NCBI RefSeq assembly: GCF_024710845.1
Contig: NZ_JANJTZ010000006.1
Coordinates: 1 to 51,174 of the forward strand
Source: Mesorhizobium sp.
GTDB taxonomy: Bacteria > Pseudomonadota > Alphaproteobacteria > Rhizobiales > Rhizobiaceae
Length of the DNA stretch: 51,174 bases
Reading direction: 5' to 3'
Position 1 is the first letter of the stretch; every line of letters begins with the position of its first letter. Shown here piece after piece: positions 25,301 through 34,499 of this stretch. The notes under the pieces were generated by a model, which did no database searches, was not told where the DNA came from, and was given only the letters and a program-made list of their open reading frames with translations. The translations under genes and the position numbers were made by a program.

Positions 25301-26679
25301 CTGCGGTCATCCTGATCGAGAGAAACGGACATGGAGCCGCCGCCGTGATCGCCGGCGCGGATCGCGTGGGCGGCTGCCGTCACGCCGTGGCTGATGGCCT
25401 GGCCCCGCTTCATGCGGTTGGCCCAGGCGGGCGGCGAAGAGGGCGTGGAAGCGCCAGCGGGTGCGGAAGCGGCATCGTTGGCTGCCTCCGGCATGCTGTC
25501 GACGGGGGACTGGCCGCCGGTCGCCACCCATGCGGCGGCACGGCCGGATGTGCGGCTGGAGCGAAGGGACTCCGCGGCCCGCAACATCGCGTTCCTGATG
25601 GGTTGGGAGGCTGCACCCGCGCTCGCCTTCGCGACACCGCCGAGGCCTGCCGCCACCGCTCCCATTCTGCTCTGTCCGGAAGTCGATGCCGCAAGGCCGT
25701 AGGCGGTCGATGTACTGCCGGCGAGATGAGCGCCGCCGCGGGCGGCGGCGGCGCCCATGCGGCCGCCTGCGCCGATCGCGGCAGAACCGCCGCTCAATCC
25801 GGCACGCGCGCCCATATAGCCGGCTGCTCCCATACCGGCGACGCCGAGGCCGGTGCCGACGGCAGCGCCTGCGCCGAGCTGCGGCGCGCCGGAGACGAGG
25901 CCGGTCGCGATACCGGGGCCGAAGATCGACAGACCCATCAGCGACAGCGCGCCGAGAACCAGCGCCAGCGCGTCGGTGATCGTCGGCTCGGCCGAGAAGC
26001 CGGAGGTGAATTCGTCGAACAGGCCGGAGCCGATGCCGACGATGACGGCGAGCACCAGGATCTTGATGCCGGAGGCGACAATGTTGCCGAGCACCTTTTC
26101 GGCGAGGAAGGCGGTCTTGTTGAAGAGTGCGAAGGGAATGAGGATGAAGCCGGCGAGCGTCGTCAGCTTGAACTCGATGAGTGTGACGAAGATCTGCACT
26201 GCCAGGACGAAGAAAGCGACGAGAACGATCAGCCAGGCGATCATCAGCACCATGATCTGCACGAAGTTCTCGAAGAAGGAGATGTAGCCCATCAGCTCGC
26301 CGGCGGCTTTCAGGATGGGATCGCCAGCGTCGATGCCGACCTGGGCGACGCGGCCGGGCTGAAGCAGCTCGGAGGCTGAGAGCGACGAACCGCCGGCTTT
26401 CAGGCCGAGCCCGCTGAAGGATTTAAAGACGATGCCGGCGAGACTGTTGAAGTTGCCGATGATGAAGGCGAAGAAGCCGATATAGAGGGTCTTCTTCGCC
26501 AGCCGCTGGAGCACATTCTCGTCGGCGCCCCAAGCCCAGAACAGGCCTGCGAGCGTGATGTCGATAACGATCAGGGTGGAGGTGAGAAAGGCGACCTCGC
26601 CGCCGAGGAGGCCGAAGCCGGAATCGATGTAGGCGGTGAAGGTCGCTAGGAAGCGATCGATGACGCCTGTATTATTCAC
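25297..26679 (-). CDS. trbL: Conjugal transfer protein TrbL (VirB6-like)
   Basis: A 460-residue polytopic VirB6-type channel protein with six or more membrane helices at residues 20-260 and a long Ala/Gly-rich then basic C-terminal tail. The GTG start at 26679 gives (V)NNTGVIDRFLATFTAYIDSG, the standard TrbL N-terminus; the frame is open much further upstream but that part is antisense to or overlaps trbK. The start overlaps the trbK stop by 8 bases. Confidence 0.92.
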   Translation of the reverse strand: MNNTGVIDRFLATFTAYIDSGFGLLGGEVAFLTSTLIVIDITLAGLFWAWGADENVLQRLAKKTLYIGFFAFIIGNFNSLAGIVFKSFSGLGLKAGGSSLSASELLQPGRVAQVGIDAGDPILKAAGELMGYISFFENFVQIMVLMIAWLIVLVAFFVLAVQIFVTLIEFKLTTLAGFILIPFALFNKTAFLAEKVLGNIVASGIKILVLAVIVGIGSGLFDEFTSGFSAEPTITDALALVLGALSLMGLSIFGPGIATGLVSGAPQLGAGAAVGTGLGVAGMGAAGYMGARAGLSGGSAAIGAGGRMGAAAARGGAHLAGSTSTAYGLAASTSGQSRMGAVAAGLGGVAKASAGAASQPIRNAMLRAAESLRSSRTSGRAAAWVATGGQSPVDSMPEAANDAASAPAGASTPSSPPAWANRMKRGQAISHGVTAAAHAIRAGDHGGGSMSVSLDQDDRR

Positions 26680-27106
26680 CGCCCGGCTCCTCATCGATGG
26701 CAGGCTCGGAACCGGCGGCGGCCTCCGGCCGAAGCCGACCGATGTTCGGTATGACTGGAGGCGTATCGTCAGCGCTGGTCGGCATCGGATCGGCCGGCCG
26801 CGCCTTGCCGAACCGTTCCGGCTTCGGCGCTGGCGGACGCTCTGGCCTTTCGCTGCCGAAGAAGCGGCGACGGTTCTCGGCCCATGCCTTACGGCAGGCG
26901 GCTTCGTCGGCGGCCGAGATGCCGAGATGGCTGCAGCGACCGAACTCGTGGCGAGCCGGCTCGCCGCCCGGATGATGGAGGCCTTGGGCGGGGGCATCCT
27001 CCGCACCGTCCCCTGGGCCATCACCGCGCAGCGCCATGACGGCGGCAGTCATGGCGGCGCCAATGGCGAGAACGGCAACCATCCGGGCGGCGATCTTCAA
27101 GTCCAT
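26672..27106 (-). CDS. trbK: TrbK-type putative entry exclusion protein
   Basis: A 144-residue protein with one N-terminal hydrophobic helix (ARMVAVLAIGAAMTAAVMAL) and a periplasmic part containing CSHLGISAADEAACRKAWAE followed by NRRRFF, the TrbK-alt pattern of alphaproteobacterial trb operons. TrbK proteins reduce entry of a related element into a cell that already has one; in the alt type this is inferred by position. The C-terminal half is Pro-rich and low complexity. Its place between trbJ and trbL is standard. Confidence 0.85.
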   Translation of the reverse strand: MDLKIAARMVAVLAIGAAMTAAVMALRGDGPGDGAEDAPAQGLHHPGGEPARHEFGRCSHLGISAADEAACRKAWAENRRRFFGSERPERPPAPKPERFGKARPADPMPTSADDTPPVIPNIGRLRPEAAAGSEPAIDEEPGGE

Positions 27107-27117
27107 GATAAGCCGCC

Positions 27118-27870
27118 TCAGTCGTTGAACATCTTGACGGTGGACGGGCTGTAGCCGTTGCCCTTCATGAAGCGGCTGAACTGCTCGCGGGCTTGCGCTT
27201 CAGCGGCGGCCCGGCGCGACTGCTCCAACGCCTCGGCGCGGCCCTGCGCAGCCAGCATGGCGGTGAGATCCGCCATCTGGCGTGCCTGCACGGCCAGCAA
27301 CTCGTTGCCGGCCTGCGTCGCCTGCAGCACTCCGACCGCCGACTTCGAGGCGCCGACCAGCGAGCTGGTCTGCGAGCGCGTGCCTTCAATGTTGGTGACG
27401 GCCGTGGCCCCGGCCTTCAGCGAATGCTCATAGGCCGAGAGCGACTGCTGCCAGCGCTGGCGGGCGCCCTCGACGAGCTGCGCGCCGGTCTTGTCGCCGG
27501 TGAAGTCCTTGAAGGTCGAGGCGAACTGCTGCTCGATATCCTGGACGCTATAGGCGAGCTTCTGAGCCTCGCCCATCAGCTTCTTCATCTCGGAGAAGTT
27601 GCCTTCGATCTCAGACAGCATTGAGGTCGGCAGGCTGGCCAGGTTCTTCGCCTGGTTGATCAGCATCTGCGCCTCGTTGGCGAGCGAGGTGATCTGATGG
27701 TTGATCTGTTCCAGCGTACGTGCGGCGGTCAGCACGTTCTGCGCATAGTTGGACGGGTCGTAGACGATCTTCCACGCGGATGCGGGCGTAGACATCAGCG
27801 CGACGTCGAGCGCCATGGTGCTGGCGACGAACATGCTGCGCAGGCGGGAGTGCGGACTTCTCTGGTTCAT
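27118..27870 (-). CDS. trbJ: Conjugal transfer protein TrbJ (VirB5-like)
   Basis: A 250-residue exported VirB5-type pilus-associated protein. A signal peptide (STMALDVALMSTPASAWKIV) is followed by the family motif VYDPSNYAQNVLTAARTLEQ and long coiled helices (about 45-110 and 160-225). Start overlaps the trbE stop by 4 bases. Confidence 0.93.
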   Translation of the reverse strand: MNQRSPHSRLRSMFVASTMALDVALMSTPASAWKIVYDPSNYAQNVLTAARTLEQINHQITSLANEAQMLINQAKNLASLPTSMLSEIEGNFSEMKKLMGEAQKLAYSVQDIEQQFASTFKDFTGDKTGAQLVEGARQRWQQSLSAYEHSLKAGATAVTNIEGTRSQTSSLVGASKSAVGVLQATQAGNELLAVQARQMADLTAMLAAQGRAEALEQSRRAAAEAQAREQFSRFMKGNGYSPSTVKMFND

Positions 27871-30380
27871 GACGAAACCTCCTCTTCGGGTGACGGGTCT
27901 TGGATCTCGGAAGTCGGCGCAGCGGCGTTGTCGGACGCAATGGCTGGCGCGGACTGGTCGATGACATCGGTGAGGTCGGGAACAAGGTCGGCGGCCCAGG
28001 CGAGGTCGTTGGCGGTGAGCCAGGCCTCGAGGAAGTAGGGTCGCGCCCCGTCGCGGATGAGCTTGTCGATCAGCGCATGCGCGGCCTTGTCGGAGGCCGC
28101 GCAGAATGCGAGTGCGACATGGCCCAGGCCGAGCTCGAACAGGCGGTTGCCGCGCCGGGACTGGCAGTAATAGTCGCGCTTGGGCGTGGCACGGGCGACG
28201 ATCTCGATCTGGCGGTCGTTGAGGCCGAACTGGCGATAGACCGAAGCGATCTGCGGCTCGATCGCGCGTTCATTGGCGAGGAAGATGCGTGTCGGGCAGC
28301 TCTCGACCAGGACCGGCGCAATCGGCGATGCTTCGATGTCGGCGAGCGACTGCGAGGAGAAGACGACGCTGACATTCTTCTTGCGCAGCGTCTTCAGCCA
28401 TTCCTTGATCTTGCCGGCGAAGTCGCCGTCATCGAGCGCGCGCCAGCCCTCGTCGATGATGAGCAGCGTGGGGCGGCCGTCGAAGCGGGCTTCGATCCGG
28501 TGGAAGAGATAGGCGAGCACGGCGGGCGCAGCCTTGGTGCCGACCAGCCCCTCGGTCTCGAAGGCTTGCACGGACGCTTCGCCGAGCCGTTCGGTCTCGG
28601 CATCGAGTAGCCGGCCGTGCGCACCGCCGACGCAGTAAGGGCGAAGCGCCTGCTTCAGGGCCGAGGATTGGAGCAGCACCGTCAGGCCGGTGATGGTGCG
28701 CTCCTCGACCGGCGCCGAGGCGAGAGAGGTCAGGGCCGACCAGATATGCTCCTTCACCTCCGGCGTGATGGTCACGCCTTCGCGGGTCAGGATGTCGACC
28801 AGCCAATCGGCGGCCCAGGCGCGCTCGGGCGTGTGGTGGATGCCGGCAAGTGGCTGGAGCGAGACGGAAGCGTCATCCGAGAGCGCGCCACCGAGATCCT
28901 GCCAGTCGCCGCCCATCGCGAGCGTCGAGGCACGGATCGAACCGCCGAAGTCGAAGACGAAGACCTGGGACTTGGGATAACGCCGAAACTGCAGCGCCAT
29001 CAGCGCCAGCAGCACGCTCTTGCCGGCGCCGGTCGGGCCGACCAGCATGAGGTGGCCGACATCGCCGACATGCAGCGCGAAGCGGAACGGCGTCGATCCT
29101 TCGGTCTTCGCATAAAAGAGCGGCGGCGCATCGAAATGCTCGTCCTTTGTCGGCCCGGCCCAGACCGCCGAGAGCGGGATCATATGCGCCAGGTTCAGCG
29201 TGCTGATAGGAGGTTGGCGAACATTGGCGTAGACCTGTCCGGGAATGCTGCCGAGCCAAGCTTCGATCGCGTTGACGCCTTCGACGATCGCGGTGAAGTC
29301 GCGTGACTGGATCACCTTCTCGACCAGCCGCAGCTTCTCGTCTGCGATGGAAGGATCGGCATCCCAGACCGTTACGGTCGCGGTAACATAGGCTTCGCCG
29401 ACCTGATCGGAACCTAGATCCTGGAGCGCTGCGTCGGCATCGGCCGCCTTGTTGGCCGCATCCGAATCCACGAGCACGGATTGCTCGTTGGTGAGGACTT
29501 CCTTCAGGATCGCGGCGATCGACTTGCGCTTGGCGAACCATTGTCGCCTGATCTTGGTGACCAGCCGCGTCGCGTCGGTCTTGTCGAGCATGATCGCCCG
29601 TGTCGACCAGCGATAGAGGAAGGCGAGCCGGTTGAGGTCGTCCAGAATCCCAGGGAATGTCGTTGTCGGGAATCCGATGACGGTGAGCGCGCGCAGATGG
29701 AATTCACCGAGGCGCGGTTCGAGGCCGCCGGCCAAAGGCTGGTCGGCGAGCAGCGCATCGAGATGCATCGGCGTTTCGGGCACACGCACGCGATGACGCT
29801 TGGTCGAGATGGTGGAATGCAGGTAGGTCAGGGTCTCGGCATCATCAAGCCAGTCGGCTTCGGGCATGAAGCCTTCGACCAGGTTGAGGACGCGATCGGT
29901 GCGATCGACAAAACCCTTCAGCAATTCCCAGGCAGCGACGCCAGTCCTGTCGCGGCCTTCATAGAGCCAGCTCTCCACGCGCGAGGCTTCCTCGGCCGGC
30001 GGCAGCCAGACGAAGGTGAGGAAGTAGATCGACTCGAAGAGGACGCCCCTGTCCTCGAACTGCTCGCGGCGCTCGATGTCGAGCAGCGCGGAGGCCGAGT
30101 CCGGAAAGCGGCTTTCGGGATAGTCGGTGGCGGGATTGCGCTGCGCCTCGACGAAGATCGCCCAGCCGGAGCCGAGGCGGCGCAGCGCATTGTTGAGACG
30201 TGCTGTGGTGCCGACCAACTCGGCCGGCGTGGCGCTGTCGAGGTCGGGACCACGGAAGCGCGCGGTGCGCTGGAACGAACCGTCCTTGTTGAGCACCACG
30301 CCCGGTGCGACGAGCGCTGCCCAGGGCAGGAAGTCGGCGAGGCCGGAAGACCGCTTGCGATATTCGGAGAGGTTCAGCAT
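27867..30380 (-). CDS. trbE: Conjugal transfer ATPase TrbE (VirB4-like)
   Basis: An 837-residue VirB4-type ATPase energising pilus and channel assembly. The N-terminal domain begins MLNLSEYRKRSSGLADFLPW; Walker A is MLVGPTGAGKSVLLALMA at about 470, Walker B PTLLIIDEGWRALDD at about 660, followed by the conserved VSVVFSSQSLADIEAS. The start at 30380 gives the family N-terminus and sits 7 bases after trbD; the open frame upstream overlaps trbD and is not used. Confidence 0.96.
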   Translation of the reverse strand: MLNLSEYRKRSSGLADFLPWAALVAPGVVLNKDGSFQRTARFRGPDLDSATPAELVGTTARLNNALRRLGSGWAIFVEAQRNPATDYPESRFPDSASALLDIERREQFEDRGVLFESIYFLTFVWLPPAEEASRVESWLYEGRDRTGVAAWELLKGFVDRTDRVLNLVEGFMPEADWLDDAETLTYLHSTISTKRHRVRVPETPMHLDALLADQPLAGGLEPRLGEFHLRALTVIGFPTTTFPGILDDLNRLAFLYRWSTRAIMLDKTDATRLVTKIRRQWFAKRKSIAAILKEVLTNEQSVLVDSDAANKAADADAALQDLGSDQVGEAYVTATVTVWDADPSIADEKLRLVEKVIQSRDFTAIVEGVNAIEAWLGSIPGQVYANVRQPPISTLNLAHMIPLSAVWAGPTKDEHFDAPPLFYAKTEGSTPFRFALHVGDVGHLMLVGPTGAGKSVLLALMALQFRRYPKSQVFVFDFGGSIRASTLAMGGDWQDLGGALSDDASVSLQPLAGIHHTPERAWAADWLVDILTREGVTITPEVKEHIWSALTSLASAPVEERTITGLTVLLQSSALKQALRPYCVGGAHGRLLDAETERLGEASVQAFETEGLVGTKAAPAVLAYLFHRIEARFDGRPTLLIIDEGWRALDDGDFAGKIKEWLKTLRKKNVSVVFSSQSLADIEASPIAPVLVESCPTRIFLANERAIEPQIASVYRQFGLNDRQIEIVARATPKRDYYCQSRRGNRLFELGLGHVALAFCAASDKAAHALIDKLIRDGARPYFLEAWLTANDLAWAADLVPDLTDVIDQSAPAIASDNAAAPTSEIQDPSPEEEVSS

Positions 30381-30387
30381 GGAGACC

Positions 30388-30666
30388 TCACACGCCCATA
30401 TGCGCGGGGTAGCGCAGGTGCCGACGCACCACGTCGACGAACTGCGCATCGCGTTTCGCGGCCCACACGGAAGCGAAATGGCCGATCGCCCAGATGGCGA
30501 GGCCGGCGATCCAGAGGCGCAGGCCGAGGCCGACGGCCCCGGCCAGCGTGCCGTTGAGAATGGCGACCGAGCGCGGCGCGCCGCCGAGCAGGATCGGCTC
30601 GGTCAGCGCGCGATGCACCGGCGCGAAGAAGCCGCGCACTTCGTCATCCTTTACGTGTCCGGGCAT
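30388..30666 (-). CDS. trbD: Conjugal transfer protein TrbD (VirB3-like)
   Basis: A 92-residue VirB3-type membrane protein. It starts MPGHVKDDEVRGFFAPVHRA, has the typical ALTEPILLGGAPRSVAILNG and two membrane segments at about 38-75. Start and trbC stop share one base (TGATG). The frame is open for 660 bases further upstream through trbC and trbB, but the family start is clear. Confidence 0.93.
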   Translation of the reverse strand: MPGHVKDDEVRGFFAPVHRALTEPILLGGAPRSVAILNGTLAGAVGLGLRLWIAGLAIWAIGHFASVWAAKRDAQFVDVVRRHLRYPAHMGV

Positions 30667-31010
30667 CAGACGAGCGCTCCGCCGCCGAACGAGAAGAAGG
30701 ACAGGAAGAAGGAGCTGGCTGCGAAGGCGATCGACAGACCGAACACGATCTGGATCTGCTTGCGGAAGCCGCCGCTCGTATCGCCGAAGGCGAGCGCCAA
30801 GCCGGTGGTGATGATGATGATCACCGCGACGATCTTGGCGACCGGCCCCTCGATGGATTCGAGGATCTTCTGCAGCGGCTCTTCCCAGGGCATGGACGAG
30901 CCCGAGGCATGGGCGGGCGCGGCGGCCAGCATGGCGACGGTCGCGAGAGCGGTCGCATGGGCAAGGCCATCGCGGGCGCGGCGGACGACGGACAGAACGG
31001 ACGGCTTCAT
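30666..31010 (-). CDS. trbC: Conjugal pilin TrbC (VirB2-like)
   Basis: A 114-residue pilin precursor with a long signal peptide ending AAAPAHASGSS, then two membrane helices (IVAVIIIITTGLALAFGD; IVFGLSIAFAASSFFLSFFS). In this family the precursor is processed and often cyclised by the TraF peptidase, also encoded in this element. Overlaps trbB by 4 bases. Confidence 0.94.
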   Translation of the reverse strand: MKPSVLSVVRRARDGLAHATALATVAMLAAAPAHASGSSMPWEEPLQKILESIEGPVAKIVAVIIIITTGLALAFGDTSGGFRKQIQIVFGLSIAFAASSFFLSFFSFGGGALV

Positions 31011-32011
31011 TCCTGATCTCCTTTCGAAAGAGGCTGCGGTTGGGACGGGAGAGATGCGTTGAGGGTGCGGTAATCGCCAGTGGCGGGATCGAGCCCCTCG
31101 ACCAGGGCGATCTCGGCGAGACGGCGCGCGGAGCCGCGGCCGGAGAGGACGGCGATGAGATCGATGGTGTCGGCGATGAGCGCGCGCGGGACCGTGACGA
31201 CGGCCTCCTGCACGAGCTGCTCGAGCCGGCGCAGCGCGCCGATCGCGGTACTGGCGTGGATGGTGCCGATGCCGCCAGGATGGCCGGTGCCCCAGGCCTT
31301 GAGGAGATCAAGCGCCTCGGCCCCACGCACCTCGCCGACCGGAATGCGGTCGGGGCGCAGGCGTAGCGACGACTTCACCAGGTCAGAAAGAGAAGCCACG
31401 CCATCCTTGGTGCGCAGCGCCACCAGATTGGGCGCGGCGCATTGCAACTCGCGCGTATCCTCGATCAGCACGACGCGATCCGACGTCTTCGCGACCTCAG
31501 CCAGCAGCGCGTTGGTGAGCGTGGTCTTGCCGGTCGAGGTGCCGCCGGCGACGAGGATGTTCTTCCGCTTCTCGACCGCGAGGCGCAGCACGTCGGCCTG
31601 GGCTTCGGTCATGATGCCGGCGGCGACGTAGTCGCCGAGCGTGAACACCGCGACGGCCGGCTTGCGGATGGCGAAGGTGGCGGCCGTGACGACGGGCGGG
31701 AGCAGTCCTTCGAAGCGCTCTCCCGTTTCCGGCAGCTCGGCCGAGACGCGGGGACTGCCGGGATGGACCTCGGCGCCGACATGATGGGCGACCAGACGTA
31801 CGATGCGTTCGCCGTCGGCCGGGATCAGGATGTCGTCGGTAGCGACGAGGCCTTCTCGCAGGCGGTCCACCCAAAGCCGGCCGTCCGGGTTCAGCATCAC
31901 CTCAACGATCGATGGGTCTTCGAGGTATGCCGCGATCGCGGGGCCAAGTGCGGTGCGCAGCATCCTCGCGCCACGCGATACCGCTTCCCTGTCACGATGT
32001 TGAGCTGCCAC
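31007..32011 (-). CDS. trbB: Conjugal transfer ATPase TrbB (VirB11-like)
   Basis: A 334-residue hexameric traffic ATPase. Walker [21 protein letters not shown], Asp box [12 protein letters not shown], Walker B-like [20 protein letters not shown], His box [12 protein letters not shown]. First gene of the trb operon; the promoter is not evident. In related elements it follows the CopG gene directly; here 2.9 kb of other DNA lies between. Confidence 0.96.
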   Translation of the reverse strand: MAAQHRDREAVSRGARMLRTALGPAIAAYLEDPSIVEVMLNPDGRLWVDRLREGLVATDDILIPADGERIVRLVAHHVGAEVHPGSPRVSAELPETGERFEGLLPPVVTAATFAIRKPAVAVFTLGDYVAAGIMTEAQADVLRLAVEKRKNILVAGGTSTGKTTLTNALLAEVAKTSDRVVLIEDTRELQCAAPNLVALRTKDGVASLSDLVKSSLRLRPDRIPVGEVRGAEALDLLKAWGTGHPGGIGTIHASTAIGALRRLEQLVQEAVVTVPRALIADTIDLIAVLSGRGSARRLAEIALVEGLDPATGDYRTLNASLPSQPQPLSKGDQE

Positions 32012-32094
32012 GAAGACCCCCGATCTGCCACTCCCAAGACGAGCGGATGGCGACGGGGACGATCAAGAAAGGCACGATTTGCGCGGCCGCAACA

Positions 32095-32256
32095 CTATTC
32101 TCCGGCGTTTCGTAGGCGCTCGTAGACGTCGCGGAAAACACTTGCGGCTCGCGGCGCGCCGACCATCAGATAGCCAGTCGCGATCTTCGGTAGATACGAA
32201 TCGATCGGTGTAGGTTCGTGCTGCGCAGCGAGACTCTGCGGTCTCCTTCCGGGCAT
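32095..32256 (-). CDS. Small ORF or gene remnant upstream of trbB
   Basis: A 53-codon frame from an ATG at 32256: MPGRRPQSLAAQHEPTPIDS, then YLPKIATGYLMVGAPRAASV and FRDVYERLRNAGE. No family is recognised. Its last 20 residues align with those of the small frame at 37447-37542 before traG. No clear ribosome site is seen. It may be a true small protein or the C-terminal end of a lost gene; the TAG is at 32095. Confidence 0.35.
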   Translation of the reverse strand: MPGRRPQSLAAQHEPTPIDSYLPKIATGYLMVGAPRAASVFRDVYERLRNAGE

Positions 32257-32280
32257 GCGCGAACAGTCAAAGAACAGGCT

Positions 32281-32389
32281 ATGGGCTGATTTCGAGTGAT
32301 TGTTGTTCAGACTGTAGCCTTATTTAAAAAGCTCATATATCATTCTATAGGCTGATCATTGGTACATAGAATTCAGCCCATGGACTGAC
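32281..32389. promoter_or_regulatory. Repeated ATRGGCTGAT motifs, likely operator of the mobile mystery module
   Basis: In the AT-rich stretch before the Xre gene, ATGGGCTGAT occurs at 32281-32290, ATAGGCTGAT at 32347-32356, the inverse ATTCAGCCCAT at 32371-32381 and a looser ATGGACTGAC at 32380-32389. Repeated, partly inverted sites just upstream of an Xre-type antitoxin gene suggest its binding sites, with promoter-like TATTTAAAA and CATATAT sequence between them. Confidence 0.6.
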
Positions 32390-32412
32390 ATTGCATCGGC
32401 AGGCAGGACAAC

Positions 32413-32874
32413 ATGAAAAAAGAAACCCGCGAGAGAGCGCGGACTAGGCTCGACGAACGGCTTGAAGTGCTGCGGCCTGCCGACCGTTTCAAGGTTCCAC
32501 CGAAAGGGTGGGTGCGCGCGTTGCGCGATGCCCTCGGCATGACCGGGGCGCAACTCGGCGCCCGGATGGGCATTCGTCCCCAGACAGTCGAGGCGATCGA
32601 GAAGTCGGAGGCGGCGGGCACGATCCAGTTGAACACGCTGCGGCGCGCCGCCGAGGCGCTCGACTGCACGCTCGTCTATGCGCTCGTCCCGAACACATCG
32701 CTCGAGGCGATGGTCAATGCGCGTGCGCGCAAGATCGCGATGCGCGAGCTACAGCGCGTCGCGCATACGATGCGGTTGGAGGCGCAAGGCACGGACGATG
32801 CCCATCTCGAAACCCGCATCCAGGCCTACATCCGCGACAGGCTTTCCGAGCGCGATCTGTGGAACGAGACATGA
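32413..32874 (+). CDS. Mobile mystery protein A (Xre-type regulator/antitoxin)
   Basis: A 153-residue protein of the mobile mystery protein A family (named for its pairing with a Fic protein in mobile DNA). A central Xre helix-turn-helix is visible: IRALRDALGMTGAQLGARMG-like (actual RALRDALGMTGAQLGARMGI), then RPQTVEAIEKSEAAGTI and LNTLRRAAEALDCTLVYALV. The C-terminal part is helical. The stop overlaps the start of the Fic gene by 4 bases. It probably represses the pair from the repeated motif upstream and may neutralise the Fic protein. Confidence 0.88.
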   Translation: MKKETRERARTRLDERLEVLRPADRFKVPPKGWVRALRDALGMTGAQLGARMGIRPQTVEAIEKSEAAGTIQLNTLRRAAEALDCTLVYALVPNTSLEAMVNARARKIAMRELQRVAHTMRLEAQGTDDAHLETRIQAYIRDRLSERDLWNET

Positions 32875-33467
32875 CCGATCTCTTCCAGGAGCCCGAGGAT
32901 GCGACGCCATTTGAGCCCCAGGAGCGCGAGGGCTTGCTGCAGAGCTGGATCACGCACAGTAAAGATCTCAACGAGGCCGAGCAGGAGAACATACTCGAGG
33001 GCGCCGCCTGGGCACGCGGACGCAGGCGGCTGCCGCTCGAGAGGATGCTCAGCGTCAACTTCATGCAGACCTTCCATAAGCGGATGTTCGGGGATGTCTG
33101 GCAATGGGCCGGCACGTTCCGCACCACGGAGCGCAACATCGGCATTCAGGCCTATCGCATTGCGACGGAGCTTGCGGCTCTACTGAGCAACGTCCGGTTC
33201 TGGATCGAACACGAGGCCTATCCGCGCGACGAGATCGCGATCCGGTTTCATCACCAGCTTGTCGCAATTCATCCGTTCCCGAACGGCAACGGCCGCCATG
33301 CGCGACTGGCGGCCGATCTACTTGTCGAGCGGCTCGGCGGGGAACCGTTCTCCTGGGGTGGCGGCAGTCTGGCCGATGTCGGCGAGGTGCGGGCGCGCTA
33401 TGTCGCTGCGCTGAGAGCCGCGGAAGATCACGATATCGGCCCGCTGCTCGAATTCGCGCGAAGCTGA
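32871..33467 (+). CDS. Mobile mystery protein B (Fic-domain protein)
   Basis: A 198-residue Fic protein. The active-site loop is HPFPNGNGRHARLAADLLVE, an exact HPFxxGNGRxxR, so AMP- or NMP-transfer to a target hydroxyl is possible. The flap region is QAYRIATELAALL. An N-terminal helix LNEAEQENILEGAAWARG occupies the place of the inhibitory helix of self-restrained Fic proteins but has ENILEG instead of the (S/T)xxxE(G/N) consensus, so self-inhibition is uncertain. The start at 32871 is fixed by the ATGA overlap. Target unknown. Confidence 0.9.
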   Translation: MTDLFQEPEDATPFEPQEREGLLQSWITHSKDLNEAEQENILEGAAWARGRRRLPLERMLSVNFMQTFHKRMFGDVWQWAGTFRTTERNIGIQAYRIATELAALLSNVRFWIEHEAYPRDEIAIRFHHQLVAIHPFPNGNGRHARLAADLLVERLGGEPFSWGGGSLADVGEVRARYVAALRAAEDHDIGPLLEFARS

Positions 33468-33480
33468 GGCCGCAGCCCGA

Positions 33481-34368
33481 TCAGCTTCGCGGCTTCAGCG
33501 CGTCGATGAAAGACTTTCGGGCGGGATTGGTGTTGTCCGACCTCCAGCAAGCGATGTAGCCGAGCCGCGTTGCGCCATTGCCGTTGTGCACCGGACGGAA
33601 GACGACGCCGAGGCTCGCGAGGCCCACGGCGGATTCGCACTGGAGCGCAACACCCTGACCGACGGAGACCTCGGCCAGAATGCTCTCGCGGCTCAGATAC
33701 CGCGTGTCGATCTCGGGATGGTCGGAAGGCGCTGCCAGATTGTGGAGCAGGATGTTGCGGATGTCCGGGCCGGGATCGTGATGGCTGATCAGAAAGCGTT
33801 CGCCCTTCAGTTCCGGCCAGTAGATGAGGGGCTGGCCAGCGAGGCGATGATCTTCGGGTAGCGCCACAACGAGATGTTCGGACCATAGCGCGATCGACTC
33901 CAATACCTTGCACTTCCCGACATCACCGAGGATGATCGCCGTATCGATTGCGCCCGAAAGCACGCCGGCCGTCAACTCGATGAACGGCGTCTCGATCAAT
34001 TCCACCTCGATCTCGGGATAGCGCTCGCGGAAATCACCGAGAGCGACGCGAAAGCCGCCGGAGGAGAGCGATTTGTAGAAGCCGACGACGACACGCCCGA
34101 GCTTGCCGGCTCCGTTCGCCTTCGCCCGCGCGGTGAGGCGATCGACATCCTCTACGATGCGGCGCGCCCCGACGACGAATTCCTCTCCTGCCGGTGTCAG
34201 CTGTGCCCCTGATGTCGAGCGGTCGAACAGTTGAACGCGAAGCTCTTGCTCGACCTGCTTGATGCGTTTGCTGACGATCGGCTGGCGGACGTTGAATTCG
34301 TGCGCGGCGGCGCTGAAGCTACCGTTGCGCGCGCTCGCGACAATGTAGCGAAGGTGGCGCAGGTCCAA
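33481..34368 (-). CDS. LysR-family transcriptional regulator
   Basis: A 295-residue LysR regulator: N-terminal winged helix MDLRHLRYIVASARNGSFSA with the recognition helix in VRQPIVSKRIKQVEQELRVQ, then a type-2 periplasmic-binding-like effector domain at 90-290 (GFYKSLSSGGFRVALGDFRE). It converges on the Fic gene with 13 bases between the stops. No adjacent divergent target survives: the upstream side holds only a decayed fragment. It is therefore an orphan regulator, possibly brought in with the module. Confidence 0.9.
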   Translation of the reverse strand: MDLRHLRYIVASARNGSFSAAAHEFNVRQPIVSKRIKQVEQELRVQLFDRSTSGAQLTPAGEEFVVGARRIVEDVDRLTARAKANGAGKLGRVVVGFYKSLSSGGFRVALGDFRERYPEIEVELIETPFIELTAGVLSGAIDTAIILGDVGKCKVLESIALWSEHLVVALPEDHRLAGQPLIYWPELKGERFLISHHDPGPDIRNILLHNLAAPSDHPEIDTRYLSRESILAEVSVGQGVALQCESAVGLASLGVVFRPVHNGNGATRLGYIACWRSDNTNPARKSFIDALKPRS

Positions 34369-34499
34369 TTGTTTCCCCCCAAGTTAGCGCCCGCAAACGG
34401 CCTTCTGCTATGAAGGACTTCCAGAGGATCGCCACCCGTTAGAACGAGCTCGTCTGCAACACACCTCGGTTCTGTCGCCCGCCGCCGTCATTGCATTCC

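Noticed and set aside
25345-26379. 344-codon plus-strand open frame opposite trbL
   Set aside because: Antisense of the Ala/Gly-rich TrbL tail.
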